From positions 78,983,978 through 79,047,977 of the forward strand of contig OY294068.1 in NCBI GenBank assembly GCA_958510875.1: a stretch of 64,000 bases of DNA. Reading direction: 5' to 3'. Of this stretch, positions 42,480-53,382 are shown in pieces. The position numbers were made by a program, and so were the translations under genes. This DNA is from Endomychus coccineus (lineage: Eukaryota; Arthropoda; Insecta; Coleoptera; Endomychidae). Under the pieces are notes generated by a model that ran no database searches, was not told the DNA's origin, and saw only the letters and a program-made list of their open reading frames with translations. How positions within the stretch are numbered: the stretch's first letter is position 1; every line of letters starts with the position of its first letter.

Positions 42480-45131
42480 GGGGAGACCGGGGTTAGTAGC
42501 AGCACTTTTGAATTTTTTCAATATATATTTTTATGTGTTTAATGTAAATAAATGTAAATTGGTCTATTGAATACTTTCATGTCTTAGGTGCAATCTGACA
42601 TGCTTGATAATTTTTCAACAACACAAGTTTTTGAAAAAAAAATTATTTTTTTATGAGAAGCACGGTGCGGCAACCTACCCCGCTTTGGGGCAAATTGCCG
42701 CAGCGATGGGGTACGTTGCCGCGGACATCCTTTTTCTTGAAAATTACAAACACATCGAGTCTAAGTATACATTTTTATTTTTTTCAAATATAAAAACACA
42801 AAAAAAGAATAAAAACACAAAATTGTTCATAAATGACTAAAGACTAATTATCGTTCTCGCTTAAACAATTAATACAACGAAAATCAGAGTTATTTCCCTC
42901 GGCGCAGTCACAATGTGCCCACTGGTGACAGGAAACACATTGGATCCAATTTTCGCCAGGTTTACTATTTTTGAATGTATCAAAACAGAACAGACAAGGA
43001 CAGTCTTCGTCATCACTAGTATGATTCAAACTGTTAATTTGTTTGTCTATTGTTGGCTTACTTTTTTTTCTAGGAACATTTTTATTTATGTTTTCCTCAT
43101 AATCCTGTTGAAACACTTTCTTTTTAGATGAGACCTTCTTGTTCTGTTCATCCCTAAGAGCCTCTTTGACAGGGGTATCTGTCAATATTGCCGTTTGGCG
43201 ACATTTTCTCCCTCGTTTCGTTTCTTTTCGTGGACCCGCTTTTGGAAGAGGCTTTAATTTAAGAGGTTTAACTTTTTCAGTAGTGATTTCTGGCGTATGT
43301 TCTCTTATACGATCGTTCGAAGTACCTGGTTGAGATTCTATTTCGAGACTAACTTCACCAATTTGATTACTCTGACCTTGATCACAACTTTCCGTTGGAG
43401 CGTCTCCATTTTTATTCAAATCACTTTGTTTTTCTGGACGATCTGTCGAATATGATGGTAGAAATTCTTCTTCAGGGAATATATCTCTATTCAAGGGATA
43501 TATTCCTGCCACCTGAAAGCCTGCCGTGATATTTTTAGGGGTAACCGCTAGTGGCAATGCAGTTGCAACAATTTTTGGAATGTCATAGATTGACATGGTT
43601 GTACCAGGATGATTTGTAATCCAGGAATCACAGGCTGAGTTAACATATTTTTTTAGTGGCCCATACACAGATCTGTCTAGCGGCTGCAACTTATGGGAAC
43701 AGTGAGGTGGAAAAGACAAAACTGTTACACCATTTTGTTTCAGGAAATCTAAAGCAGCGATGGACAGGTGGGAGTCATGGTTATCGAGGAGAAGAAGAAC
43801 TGGTTTATCTGGGGAACATTTCACGTGTTTAACAAAATGCTTACACCATTCTAAAAAATGTACTGCGGTCATCCATCCCGAAGGATTCGCACCTCCAATA
43901 CTTCCTGGCGGAGCGTTGTTCAACATATGTTGTCTGAAATTTACTCTTGGGAATATAAAATATGGTGGAACGCTATTTCCTATAGCTGATACCGCAACGG
44001 CCAAAGTCACCAACGTGCCTCTTTCTTGGGAAGTAATTCTTCCAATTTGTTTAAAACCTCTTCTGGCTACAATACGGTCTGGTTTTTGTACTGTAGTGAT
44101 CCCCGTTTCGTCGATGTTATATATATATATCTTCGGGTCCAATTTTAAGACGATTCAGAACAGTGCTTAGGTTCTCAAAAAACTTCTCAATATTGGATTT
44201 GTTGAAGCTCGTAGCTCTTGCCAAACTTGTCGCCTCTGGTGTTCGGATGGATAGTTCCCTGTGTCGCTTCATAAAAAACGTAAACCAGTCTTCGCCAGCC
44301 ATTTTTGTTACATTCCATTGTGGCAGGTATTTTGTTTCTAGCGCCACGGCATATTCAAATGCAAAAGCTCTTATTTGTTTCGGTGCTAATCCATAGTATA
44401 TGTCTGCAGCTTGAAGAATGTAACTCGCCAGAAGGGTTTCTTGGATGTCGGTAAAGACCTAAAATTGATATAGCCATATGAAACATAAACCACGCACACG
44501 CACAAAGACACATCTTACCTGTCGTGGTTTGGAATAACCGATACGTGTTGTTGGTATCTCGGCAGACCCATTTAATTCATCTTCTCTTACTTTTAACAAA
44601 AATCTTCTCAGACTTCTCTCGGCAATATCAAAGTCTTTTGCCGCACCCCTAATTGATCTGTTTTCTAATCTTACAAGTCTAGCTGCTCTTAACATGATAT
44701 GAGGCGGTGTGGTACCTCGTTGGGTCTTTCTTTTATATGTTCTCATGTTTCTGAAATTAAATTTCACAAATTAATGAATTGCAATGCACCCCAGGGCATG
44801 TAGCCGAGTGCGGCAATTCACCCCGGAAATAATGCGGCGAATAGCCCCAGTAGTATTTTAGTCATAATTATCATTTTTAACCTCAAATAATAAATGTAAC
44901 GAAAGATATTACAAATATACTGTGATTATAAAAACTTACTTACCCGTTATATATTTGAACTTGTTCACGTGTGCTCCGTACTATTGCTCTGGCATTACTG
45001 AAAATTTCTACACAGTATCTGCCTCTATTAAGCAACACGTAGACATAATATGCAGCATTGCCAGACCTAACGTTTTAAAGATAAACCCGGTGCGGCGATT
45101 TACCCCTGCGGCAAAAAGCCCCGGTCTCCCC
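42480..45131 (-). mobile_element. pogo-like DNA transposon (2652 bp) with TA duplication
   Basis: Terminal inverted repeats GGGGAGACCGGGG occur at 42480 and, inverted, at 45131, flanked by TA at 42478-42479 and 45132-45133. This is the target duplication of the Tc1/mariner/pogo group. Inside is a minus-strand transposase. Subterminal regions carry several GCGGCAA/TTGCCGC and ACCCC motifs (42667-42725, 44800-44850, 45088-45116), possible transposase-binding sites. Confidence 0.95.
42844..44767 (-). pseudogene. pogo-like transposase with PHD-like C-terminal finger (one frameshift)
   Basis: Exon 1 (about 44519-44737, ATG reading MRTYKRKTQRG) has a psq-type helix-turn-helix (SIRGAAKDFDIAERSLRRFL). 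A short intron (GTAAGA to TTTTAG, about 44459-44518) is followed by a CENP-B-like second DNA-binding part (WFTFFMKRHRELSIRTPEAT). The DDE domain shows IYNIDETG, LLLLDNHDSH and SHKLQPLDRSVYGPLKKY. A basic linker ends in a Cys/His cluster CPCLFCFDTF, WIQCVSCHQWAHCDCA and FRCINCL, which resembles a PHD finger. The only clear lesion is a frameshift in a TA run at 44118-44131, between the DNA-binding part and the first catalytic aspartate. The element must be young. Confidence 0.93.
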
Positions 45132-45133
45132 TA

Positions 45134-45440
45134 TATTGTAATTTCCTCATTTCATAATACATAGCTATGTATTTATCAAGTAACACCTGATTCCTTGCTG
45201 AATGAAATTATTTTCAATGAATATCGGAATAAGTTTTACTTTGGAGGTATTGCTTATTCCAGACTAGAGCACATAAGAGATGTTTCATCCCACATAGAAT
45301 TATTATCACTGTTTGTTATTTCAAATTGAAGGTATATAAGAGGCAACTTAGTTACGAAAAAATAAGTTTTAGTTCTTCAAAACAAAATAAAAAAATAACA
45401 TTTTCTTAAAGTCAACTTTATCTTGAGCAAAAATATAACA
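45134..45440. other. No gene recognised
   Basis: AT-rich spacer between the pogo-like element and the end of the split gene at 45440-60139. Confidence 0.4.
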
Positions 45441-47468
45441 TATCACTTTTTTTTATTTTTCTTCTTCTCATAGGGCAAAGAGTCATATAATGAGTGATGG
45501 TCAACCTCAATGACGGTCTATATTTCTTGCAGATGCTAATATTTCTCATAAGAAATTGTAGGTTTTCTTTTGTAAAGGGGTGTTTTATAAATTGTCATGT
45601 TCTGACAGTCACGTCTATGGGGCAATATATGCCACCCTTCAGAGTAGTCCAATGTGAACCAAACATCTTCACTTGATGAATATTTCAATTGTCTTATATC
45701 AACAATCACAGGATCACCTGTTTTTTTTCCTGGTCATATCGAAGGAAAATTGTGTGCAAGTTCATACTGCTTGAAAAATGTATAATCTAGTGATTTGATG
45801 CAATAAGGTTGTTTGTGACGGGCCATACGCGATGTAATCAATCGGCGAATTTATGGGTGGATGAAAATAGTGTTCCAGGGTAGAGTGAACGGAATCTGCT
45901 TCCATCATCGTATGACCCTCCTCTAGGTAAAGTTGTTGAATAGCTATATCTTTTTCTTTTGCAAAATCACTTAGGGCGATGGTTAATGTTTTGTTTCTAT
46001 TTTGGTAGTTACATCCGTCGGATATGAAAATGACTGATTTGAATTCAATTGGGATATAACTGAGATAATCTATCAAACAAGATGTGAATTCATTACATGT
46101 AACGCCACCATTAGCTTCATGCCAAACATATAAAGAGACATTTTCATCATTCAGTGCATATATCGTGAAATTGTGGAGTTGTAATTTCATTTTATAATAG
46201 CTCTGAGATGCTAATACTTTCGGACATGTTAGGACACTCTGTAGATCCAAAGTAACAACTAAAATGTCAGGATTCTTCATCGCCATATCTTTCATTCTTT
46301 GTTTAGCTGCTCTACCTGCTTTTTCTTATCTCGATGTAGCTCATACTCATTTTGAGAAACAGTTCCAACTTTGAATCCAACGCATGTGTCGCACTGGTCT
46401 TTGCGAGGTTTATGAACTGAAATTTTCTCTGATTTCAGAACAGATTTGAATAATTTCAGATTATCAGGTATTTTATTTTTTCCTCTGCACCATTCTTTGT
46501 AAAATTTGAACATGTTTTGCTTGGATATGAAAGCATTATCCACATAATTCATTTTTGAAGTTGCCCTGCAATAATGAGATGGAACTCTGGGTATTATTTC
46601 ATCAAGCCAAAGTTTCACAGAATCTTCTCTATCTTTTCTCTTGACTTCTCTAATCAACCGTGCTCTCTTCGTTGCTGATAGATTAGGAATTTCTTTGTGC
46701 TTTTTTTTTTGGAGTAACTATTGCACTCTCATCTGATGTAGATGTGTTGATATGTTCATCTGGCCTAGTCCAACGTTTCAAAGTATCCTCTCCTACACTG
46801 AGAGTATTTAAAAACAGTACTCTGCAAACTTTAAGACGGTTTCCACTTGATTTTTTCAGGAAATAATCATGACCCATACTTTTCTTCAATGCTCCCTCAC
46901 CTTCCCGTTCCCGTACAGATTTCCTTCTACGTTTCACTGGTCTTGTTCCAACAATCCCTTTAACATAAATTCTCATTTCGTTCCATGACCATAATTTCCA
47001 GAAATATTTGAAAATACTTTCTCTGTCGTTTTCAGAAATGAGATGACACCTAAACGAATTTTCAAGCAATTTTTCTATCTGAGTCACATGCTTATACCTT
47101 TCTTTCATTTTTCTTACTTCCCTTGTGCAATCGTGTGTTATAATTTTTTCCTTGTCTCTTTTATAGCCAACATAGGATTTTCCTTTCAATCTCCTTGATG
47201 CGGTTTCATTCCTTGTTTTTGTTACATTTCCTTCTTTCTGCAACTTCCCTATCTCTATACCCTCCAAATCTTCCACCAATTCCTCTTTATTTATTTTTTC
47301 TTCGTCTTCCGCTGAAATAATTTCATGTACTTCTCCCATAATATTCTGTATGTTTTCGGAATCTTCCGTAAGTTCGGTATATTACATTCCTTCAGTTATT
47401 TGTATAAATTCATTATTGTTTTCCAATGTGGGAATATCGTTTTGGGTCAATTTCAGGTCTTTTAATGT
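45440..47468 (-). pseudogene. Uncharacterised DDE-like multicopy protein, 3' part (split by Gypsy-3)
   Basis: From the Gypsy-3 junction at 47468 the frame reads LKDLKLTQNDIPTLENNNEF, is interrupted by TAA near 47381, then gives NIMGEVHEIISAEDEE and a long charged region to 46683. A frameshift in an A run near 46703 leads to PRVPSHYCRATSKMNYVDNA, and after KDQCDTCVGFKVGT a further frameshift near 46292 leads to VVTLDLQSVLTCPKVLASQS, LYVWHEANGG, VIFISDGCNYQNRNKT and EEGHTMMEADSVHSTLEHYF. The aspartates of LDLQ and SDGC with the acidic EAD motif resemble a DDE/RNase H-like core, but this is inference. The C-terminus degrades to about 45445. Many similar proteins occur in insect genomes without a known function. 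Confidence 0.6.
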
Positions 47469-49418
47469 TATAACGTGACCTTGTCGCTTTTCGGTAAATT
47501 GCTTACTGCGGTAAGCTTCGAATCCTCGGGCGCCAGATTTTCTGAAGTTTAACTCCTTTTGAGGACTTCTGATAGGGTCCCCTCCACAAGGCTTGTCACT
47601 ATGCTATCTAAAGATAGCCTTGTCCCTAGGGTAGCTACAGTGAATTATAACCAGAGTCCAATGGGCAGAAAACAGTATCGAAATTGTAGGCTTTAATTAC
47701 AATTGATACCTGGTTATAACTTAGCTCGTTAAAGATGGAGCAGAAATAATTTAATAAAACAGGGAATTCCAAATACACTTTCAGAATAATCAATTTAAAT
47801 GCAATTGAACGGTATTATTTCACAAAATTTACACCCAGACGGAAAATGTAATGAAGCTCAAACGGTAAATGAAAACTCTTTCAAGAAATCAACTCTACGA
47901 TAAGTTCGGTCACTAAATTCCATTCAGCGGTACGGGATCGGTTGATGAATGATCAATTTGCGGAAAAGTACGAATCAAACAGGTCTCAGCGTAATGAGCG
48001 GTATTCGGTAAATTTTAGATAGCAGCACTAATAAATGAAATGTTCAAATCACACTACGATATATTCAGTTATTAATGCGGTTGGTTCGGAAAATATTGTT
48101 TGCACTAGTTTTCCGATTGTACGATATCAGATTTTACTATGTTTCGGTTAATTACTCTAATTGAGTTTATTCTGTCATCTCACCCACCCTTGTACTAACT
48201 TTCACGGAGTACCCGGTAATTGTGTGACAGTGTTAGATTTTATACACTTTATAGATTCAGAATCAGGGTTTATACTTCCGGGGTGACACAGTGTGCACAA
48301 ACCCTAACTATCACATCTGCAATAACCCCTATATCCACGGCCGAGGACTTCTCATAGTATTAAGGGAATTATTACGATTCTCAATCACACAACCACCCCC
48401 AGCTTATACTTCTGGAGTGACACAGTGTGCACAAGCCGTTGGTGGTTTGGTCGTCTTAGGATATACTTATACTTCTGGAGTGACACAGTGTGCACAAATA
48501 TACCAAAGACGCCCCTGTCGTTCAAACATACACACTCTGTACGCACCACACAATTACTTGAATATTTCAATTCACGCGCGAATTCAAATCGTGCGCGATT
48601 CGACCTAGGATAAACTAGGATAAATTCAAATTCACCAATTCAAATTACTGAATACTACGGAACTCAGGTATCGTACAAACGTTTACCAATTACAATAACA
48701 ATCATAAATTACGGAAATCAATATATCGTAATGCTCAAAAATATAAACTATTTGCTATCATTTACCTTTTTGTAAAATTCACAAACACAAACGGAACACT
48801 ATTGTTACTTCACAGCTTTTAAATATCTGACTCACACTCGAATAAATTCAAAAACACTAGAGAGCTACTTTACTGATCAAAATTCAGAAACACAAGAGAG
48901 AGATCTTTCGGCTGTCACGGCTTTTATATGTTTTCCGAGGTTCTGGACAGGTCTGCTCCACCAAATCCTTATTTTTCTGCCAATGGTTTTTACTTATGCC
49001 CCGAACAATGGTTAAAAGTGACGCTACTTTTCAGATCTAAAATTCGCGCTCATGATATCACACCAGTTCTTCCCGGCGGACTAAACAAGTGTTATCGGAG
49101 TTTTTAGGTTGTTCGCCCTTTTTATACATAAGGCTGCACAAAGTTTGGTGTCTTAACTGGCCAGACCCCTGTTTTTGCAACATATTTTATCGGAATGGAA
49201 TGCAATTTTGAACGGGCATGAATTAGATTCATCTATTTGAATAATTATACTTATTTGAAATTACGGACATTTAGAAAAGTGACAATCACGAAATACACAT
49301 TCGGAATTCATTCATATCTATTGAAATAATGAACTGTTCAAACTGAAATTACATGTAACATCCGTATTTATTGCCTGATCTAAATTGAATAATCTTTCAA
49401 AATTTAAGTTTCGTTACA
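47469..49418 (-). repeat. Gypsy-3 3' LTR (about 1950 bp)
   Basis: On the minus strand it runs from TGTAACGAAACTT to GGTCACGTTATA. It contains three short direct motifs TATACTTC(C/T)GG(G/A)GTGACACAGTGTGCACAA near 48269, 48407 and 48468. The plus-strand frame at 48291-48608 occurs in both LTRs and is a shadow, not a gene. Confidence 0.95.
48921..48928 (-). promoter_or_regulatory. Candidate TATA box in Gypsy-3 LTR
   Basis: TATAAAAG on the minus strand, repeated at 59317-59324 in the other LTR. A second candidate (TATGTATAAAAAGGGCGAAC) lies nearer the LTR start around 49112-49131 and matches a similar block in the Gypsy-1 LTR. The latter is the more conserved. Confidence 0.4.
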
Positions 49419-49430
49419 TCCCCCCCTAAG
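49419..49430 (-). other. Gypsy-3 polypurine tract
   Basis: CTTAGGGGGGGA on the minus strand ends directly at the 3' LTR. Confidence 0.8.
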
Positions 49431-49519
49431 TTCGGTTAAAAATGAAAGAATCTGATTCTTTCATTTTTCAATTCTCATCCGAGAATTCATACGAAAAAAA
49501 AATCTAATACAAAGGTAAG

Positions 49520-50060
49520 ATACCCTAACCTGACGTTAAAACTTGAACTTCCTTCGTCGGGAACATCGCGGAATAGCAATATCTTACTTGGAACATAAAA
49601 TGAAAATTCTGCTGCTGAACGGAGGACTGTACTTCTTCTTTCGGAATGGACAACTTGAAACTTCTTCTGCACGGAAAACAAAACTCCTTCTTCAGAACGG
49701 AAAAACTTAGAACTTCTTCTTCTTCGGATCGGACAACTTGAAACTTCTGCTTCAGAACCGAAATACAAAAACTTCTTCCTCATAATGGAAAAACTCAAAA
49801 CATCTTCGTTGGAACGGAAAACTTAAAACATCTTCGGAATGGAAACACAAACTTCTTCTTCTTCAGAATGGAAAACTCAAAACATCTTCTTCGTTGGAAC
49901 GGAAAACTAAAAACATCTTCGGAATGGAAACACAATTTTGGGAACGGAAAACTTGACATCTTCTTCGAAACGGAACTTCTTCTTCGAAACGGAACTTCTT
50001 CTTCGGCACGGACAAACATGAAACTTCTTCTTTCAAACGAAAAAAAAAAACTTCTTCTTC
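49520..50060 (-). repeat. Degenerate GAAGA-rich minisatellite upstream of Gypsy-3 polypurine tract
   Basis: Irregular units of about 35-45 bases based on GAAGAAGAAGTTT, TTTTCCGTTC and TTTCCATTCCGAAGATGTTT repeat across about 540 bases. Frames read through it give Phe/Arg/Ser-rich translations without a protein pattern. It stands where Gypsy-2 has its GAAGA-rich minisatellite. Confidence 0.8.
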
Positions 50061-50063
50061 TTC

Positions 50064-50686
50064 TTACCATTGGTTTCGCTGACATGGGCACGTTCGGCAG
50101 CGCACGCACCGTGATTTCGGTGGTACCACAATGGCTGGTTTATAGCCGGATATGCATTTTCCTCTTGCCACATCGGAGGGAGCCGGTAACTGCTGTCTCT
50201 GCCTGTTCTGGTCTTTATTTGGGATCTTCTTCGAGGTGGTAGTGTTCAGACAACAACATTGCTTTGACATAACACCTATCTTCACGCAACGTGAGCAAAA
50301 TAGACGCACTGTCCGGCTGCATCTTTCTCTTCGGTGTCCTGGGTATCCACAGCGCCAACATAATTCCCACAACTGGACGGGCAGGTAGATCGGTTCCATC
50401 CGCGTCTGGGTCGTCGGAGCAGCTGGGATTTTCATAATTTGTAGTTCGGACTGTACCTCTTCCGGTTTCGGCGGAGATGATGAGGCATCCAACATGGTTG
50501 ATTTCGGTTGCTCATCCAGATGTCCCGGTGTGGACGGTGAGGATTGGATTTCCAAAGGATCGGGACTTGGTGCGGATTCTATGGAAAGGACTGACATACG
50601 CCGGAGACACACAAACGACGAATCCACCATATTTTGCAGTGCTTCGTCCAGCACTATCTCAATATTTCGGACGGTTCATCTGACAT
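50064..50686 (-). CDS. Gypsy-3 accessory zinc-knuckle ORF
   Basis: An open frame of 196 codons (50064-50654) begins VLDEALQNMVDSSFVC and has an acidic, Pro/Ser-rich first half. It then carries CWRCGYPGHRRERC, a canonical CCHC knuckle, followed by FCSRCVKIGVMSKQC, a histidine-less second cluster of the kind found at the end of the Gag proteins. A Cys-rich, basic tail ends CVRCRTCPCQRNQW. An upstream ATG (MSDEPSEI, near 50686) would be in frame after one base change. It lies downstream of the kinase, separated by a TA array, and has no counterpart visible in Gypsy-2. It looks like a duplicated or captured Gag nucleocapsid module with its own coding capacity, or the former C-terminal part of the kinase protein. 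Confidence 0.6.
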
Positions 50687-50822
50687 ATTATTTCCCTGTG
50701 AACATTGGATCAAAATAAGTAATTATACTGCTACTGACATTTTGTCCATCGGTTTTCTATATTAGTTTCATCACTGGGTAAGCAATTCAACATCTCTGGG
50801 TTCATGGGTGGAATAAGAGACA

Positions 50823-50957
<135 letters not shown>

Positions 50958-50960
50958 CTC

Positions 50961-52064
50961 TTACCGATTTGGTGGGATCACCATCCGCACTGGCAATTTT
51001 CCAGGCAGACCCACGATTTGGAGAAAACGACGCTTATTCCTTGGCCGGTACAGGTTCATCGGTTCTAATAACTGATTAGACCATCCCTTCGGGTCCTCGG
51101 TTTGTACCAGCCAACAGAACGTTCCCGAGGTAAGCTTCGGCTCTTCCGCTGCCTCCCCCAACCAAGGATAGGCAGATGCCTCTTCCACCCCAATTCTTAC
51201 GGTGGATTCACGGCTGAGGAGGAGCGAAAGGTACTCCACAAACTTCAGGGACAGTCTTGCAGGAGGGCATCCAAAATCCACCGCCCCTTCCTCTATTGCC
51301 TTTAAGGTTCCCGTGAGGGTCTCGTCGGCAAAAGGTAGGAAATCCTGGACCAGCTGGTAGCCCAGGACCCCACAAGACCAAACGTCTACTGCGGTTCCAT
51401 ATGGTTTTCCTAATATCATCTCTGGTGCCATGTACCTCGGCGTACCCGCGATTCCATGCCACACGGTGGCATCGGTGATCTCCTTGGCCAACCCAAAATC
51501 GGCTAGCTTGAATCGCGGTTCATTCCGAGTACCGAACACCAGGATATTTTCCGGTTTGATATCCCGGTGTGCAATATTCTGCGAGTGACAGAATACCACG
51601 GCTTGTAAGACCTGGTATAAAATGGTCTTGGCCGTTGATATCTGTAACGGACCCTGCTCCAGCATGTCAAATACACTACCATGTGGTGCTAATTCCATTA
51701 CTAAATAATGGTTTGCCCGCCCTACAAATTCCTCTACCAGCTTTACGATATTTTCATGTTGCAGGCGGGATTGAATTAGCACTTCCTGGGCTGCAGACGG
51801 ATGTGGTCCGGTCTTGGTTCGTTTACCGCTAAAAATTTCAGCGGCAAACTCACCACCCAGGTTACTCAGGCATTTGTGCACAACAGCTTGCCCACCGCTA
51901 CCTAAACGAGGTCCCACGAGGTATCTGTCATGGAATAACGGACGTGTTGGGGGTTTTGGGGAGGCTTGGGGAATAGGAAGTACTAGGAAACTGGGCTGGT
52001 TCGTGCGTTGTCGCTGGTGGGCAACCACCTACCGTAACTCAGGCCTGGTGAATTTACTATTCAT
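50961..52064 (-). CDS. Ser/Thr protein kinase ORF carried by Gypsy-3
   Basis: The natural start seems to be the ATG at 52064, overlapping the pol stop in ATGAATAG. Codon 12 is TAG (52029-52031), and the frame is then open for 355 codons from 52028 to a stop at 50961. Numbered from 52028: glycine loop PRLGSGGQAVV (40-50), beta-3 FAAEIF with Glu64 where lysine is expected, helix-C Glu82, HRDIKPEN (154-161), DFG (177-179), GTPRYMAPE (195-203), DVWSCG (215-220) and a C-lobe ending near YPWL (277-280). The tail of about 75 residues is basic and not recognised. Full-length domain architecture, with a look closest to CAMK/CASK-type kinases by eye. It lies between integrase and 3' LTR, so it is transcribed with the element. 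Catalysis is doubtful with Glu64, and this copy needs the TAG bypassed. Confidence 0.85.
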
Positions 52065-53382
52065 TTCCACTTTCTGGAAAGTTAGGAACATTATACGGCT
52101 TCAGATCTTTGATATGGACTCGTTTCACTTGCTTGCCATCTTCGCCTTTCAGGTCGTAAATGACCGGAGAAATTACTTTGATTACCGTAAACGGACCTGT
52201 ATATTTCGGAGCCAATTTAGCGGCAAAATGTCGAACACTAGAAGACAGGTGATGCTCTACCTTCATTACTTTATCACCCACGTGACAACGCCAATCTTGA
52301 CGACGGAGATTGTAATAACGGCTTTGGTGGGTAAAAACACGGGATAACTGGATACGAACCAGTTGGAAAGTTTCACGTAATTTGTCTAATCTAGTTCGGT
52401 GTTTTGGAATCTGTACCAGATTCGGATCGGTAGGAATATTTTCCTCGGTCTCCACCGGAGCGGTAAAGGAACGGACTATCGAATTTGGAACTTCAAGTTG
52501 TCGGCCAAAATTTAAAAAGGCAGGTGAAAATCCGGTCGATTCATGTGGGGCAGAATTTAAGGCAAATAGAAAATCGGGTAGAAACTTATCCCATTTTCTG
52601 TGGTCTTCATTGCAAAATTGTGCAATCATGGTTTTTAAAGTCCGGTTTGTTCTCTCCACGGGATTGCATTGTGGAGTATATGTAGGAGTGAGGCGATGCC
52701 TAATTCCAAACTCCTTCATGAGTATCTTGAAAACTTTACTTTCGTACTGCGTCCCATTGTCGCTGATAACAGTTTCCGGACAACCAAAACGAGTTATGAT
52801 CTCTTCGTAGAAGGCTTGAGGTACCGCCTGCGCGGTAGCTTTTCTCAACGGCTTACACTGTACCCACTTCGTAAAACGGTCCTGCATGACAAGAATAAAA
52901 TTGTTTCCCTTGGCGGATCTTGGTAACGGTCCTACCAAATCGGTGCTTACACATTTCCAAGGAAACTGATTTACTGTCGGCTGCATAAATCCAGGCTTCT
53001 GCTGTTGAGACACTTTGAAAGCTTGGCACTGCGTACATCCACGCACGTACTTCGCTATATCGCGGAACATCCCCGGCCAATAATACTTGTGGGATATTCG
53101 CGCAATCGTCTTGGCAATACCTAAATGTCCTGCAGTCGGACTGTCATGGTTTTCTTTCAGAACGTTCAACCGGAGCGGTTTCGGAACACAAAGCTTCCAC
53201 GGATCTCTCATTTTCGGTTCGGACAAGTCATTAGAGTCCCAGAAGTGGCGGTACAACCGATTATCTTTAACACAATAATTCGGATACGCTTCTGGACTCT
53301 TTTCAACTTCGGCTTTCTTTGAATTGTACCAGTTACAATTCACGGGGTCATTCAGTACGAATAACTCTTGATTGTCATCCAT
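52057..53382 (-). CDS. pol: Gypsy-3 integrase portion of pol (open)
   Basis: An open frame of 441 codons. After a linker [16 protein letters not shown] come the HHCC zinc domain ([21 protein letters not shown]), the catalytic core ([28 protein letters not shown] giving D, D and E) and a C-terminal GPF-type module ([20 protein letters not shown]) before [12 protein letters not shown]. It ends in TAG at 52057-52059 within the overlap with the kinase start. Integrase itself looks intact, although the reading frame has been disconnected from RT-RNase H by a frameshift near 53390. Confidence 0.93.
   Translation of the reverse strand: MDDNQELFVLNDPVNCNWYNSKKAEVEKSPEAYPNYCVKDNRLYRHFWDSNDLSEPKMRDPWKLCVPKPLRLNVLKENHDSPTAGHLGIAKTIARISHKYYWPGMFRDIAKYVRGCTQCQAFKVSQQQKPGFMQPTVNQFPWKCVSTDLVGPLPRSAKGNNFILVMQDRFTKWVQCKPLRKATAQAVPQAFYEEIITRFGCPETVISDNGTQYESKVFKILMKEFGIRHRLTPTYTPQCNPVERTNRTLKTMIAQFCNEDHRKWDKFLPDFLFALNSAPHESTGFSPAFLNFGRQLEVPNSIVRSFTAPVETEENIPTDPNLVQIPKHRTRLDKLRETFQLVRIQLSRVFTHQSRYYNLRRQDWRCHVGDKVMKVEHHLSSSVRHFAAKLAPKYTGPFTVIKVISPVIYDLKGEDGKQVKRVHIKDLKPYNVPNFPESGNE

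Noticed and set aside
48291..48613. ORFs of 105 and 62 codons repeated almost identically at 48291-48613 and 58687-59009
   Set aside because: They lie inside the two LTRs of Gypsy-3 on the non-coding strand; the repetition is simply LTR duplication.
49487..50109. Phe/Arg/Ser-rich minus-strand ORFs (103 and 104 codons)
   Set aside because: Low-complexity translations of the GAAGA-rich minisatellite.
50961..52064. Kinase considered as a host gene into or beside which Gypsy-3 inserted
   Set aside because: It lies between integrase and 3' LTR on the coding strand, its start overlaps the pol stop, the flanking duplications enclose it, and Gypsy-2 has a kinase fragment in the same slot.
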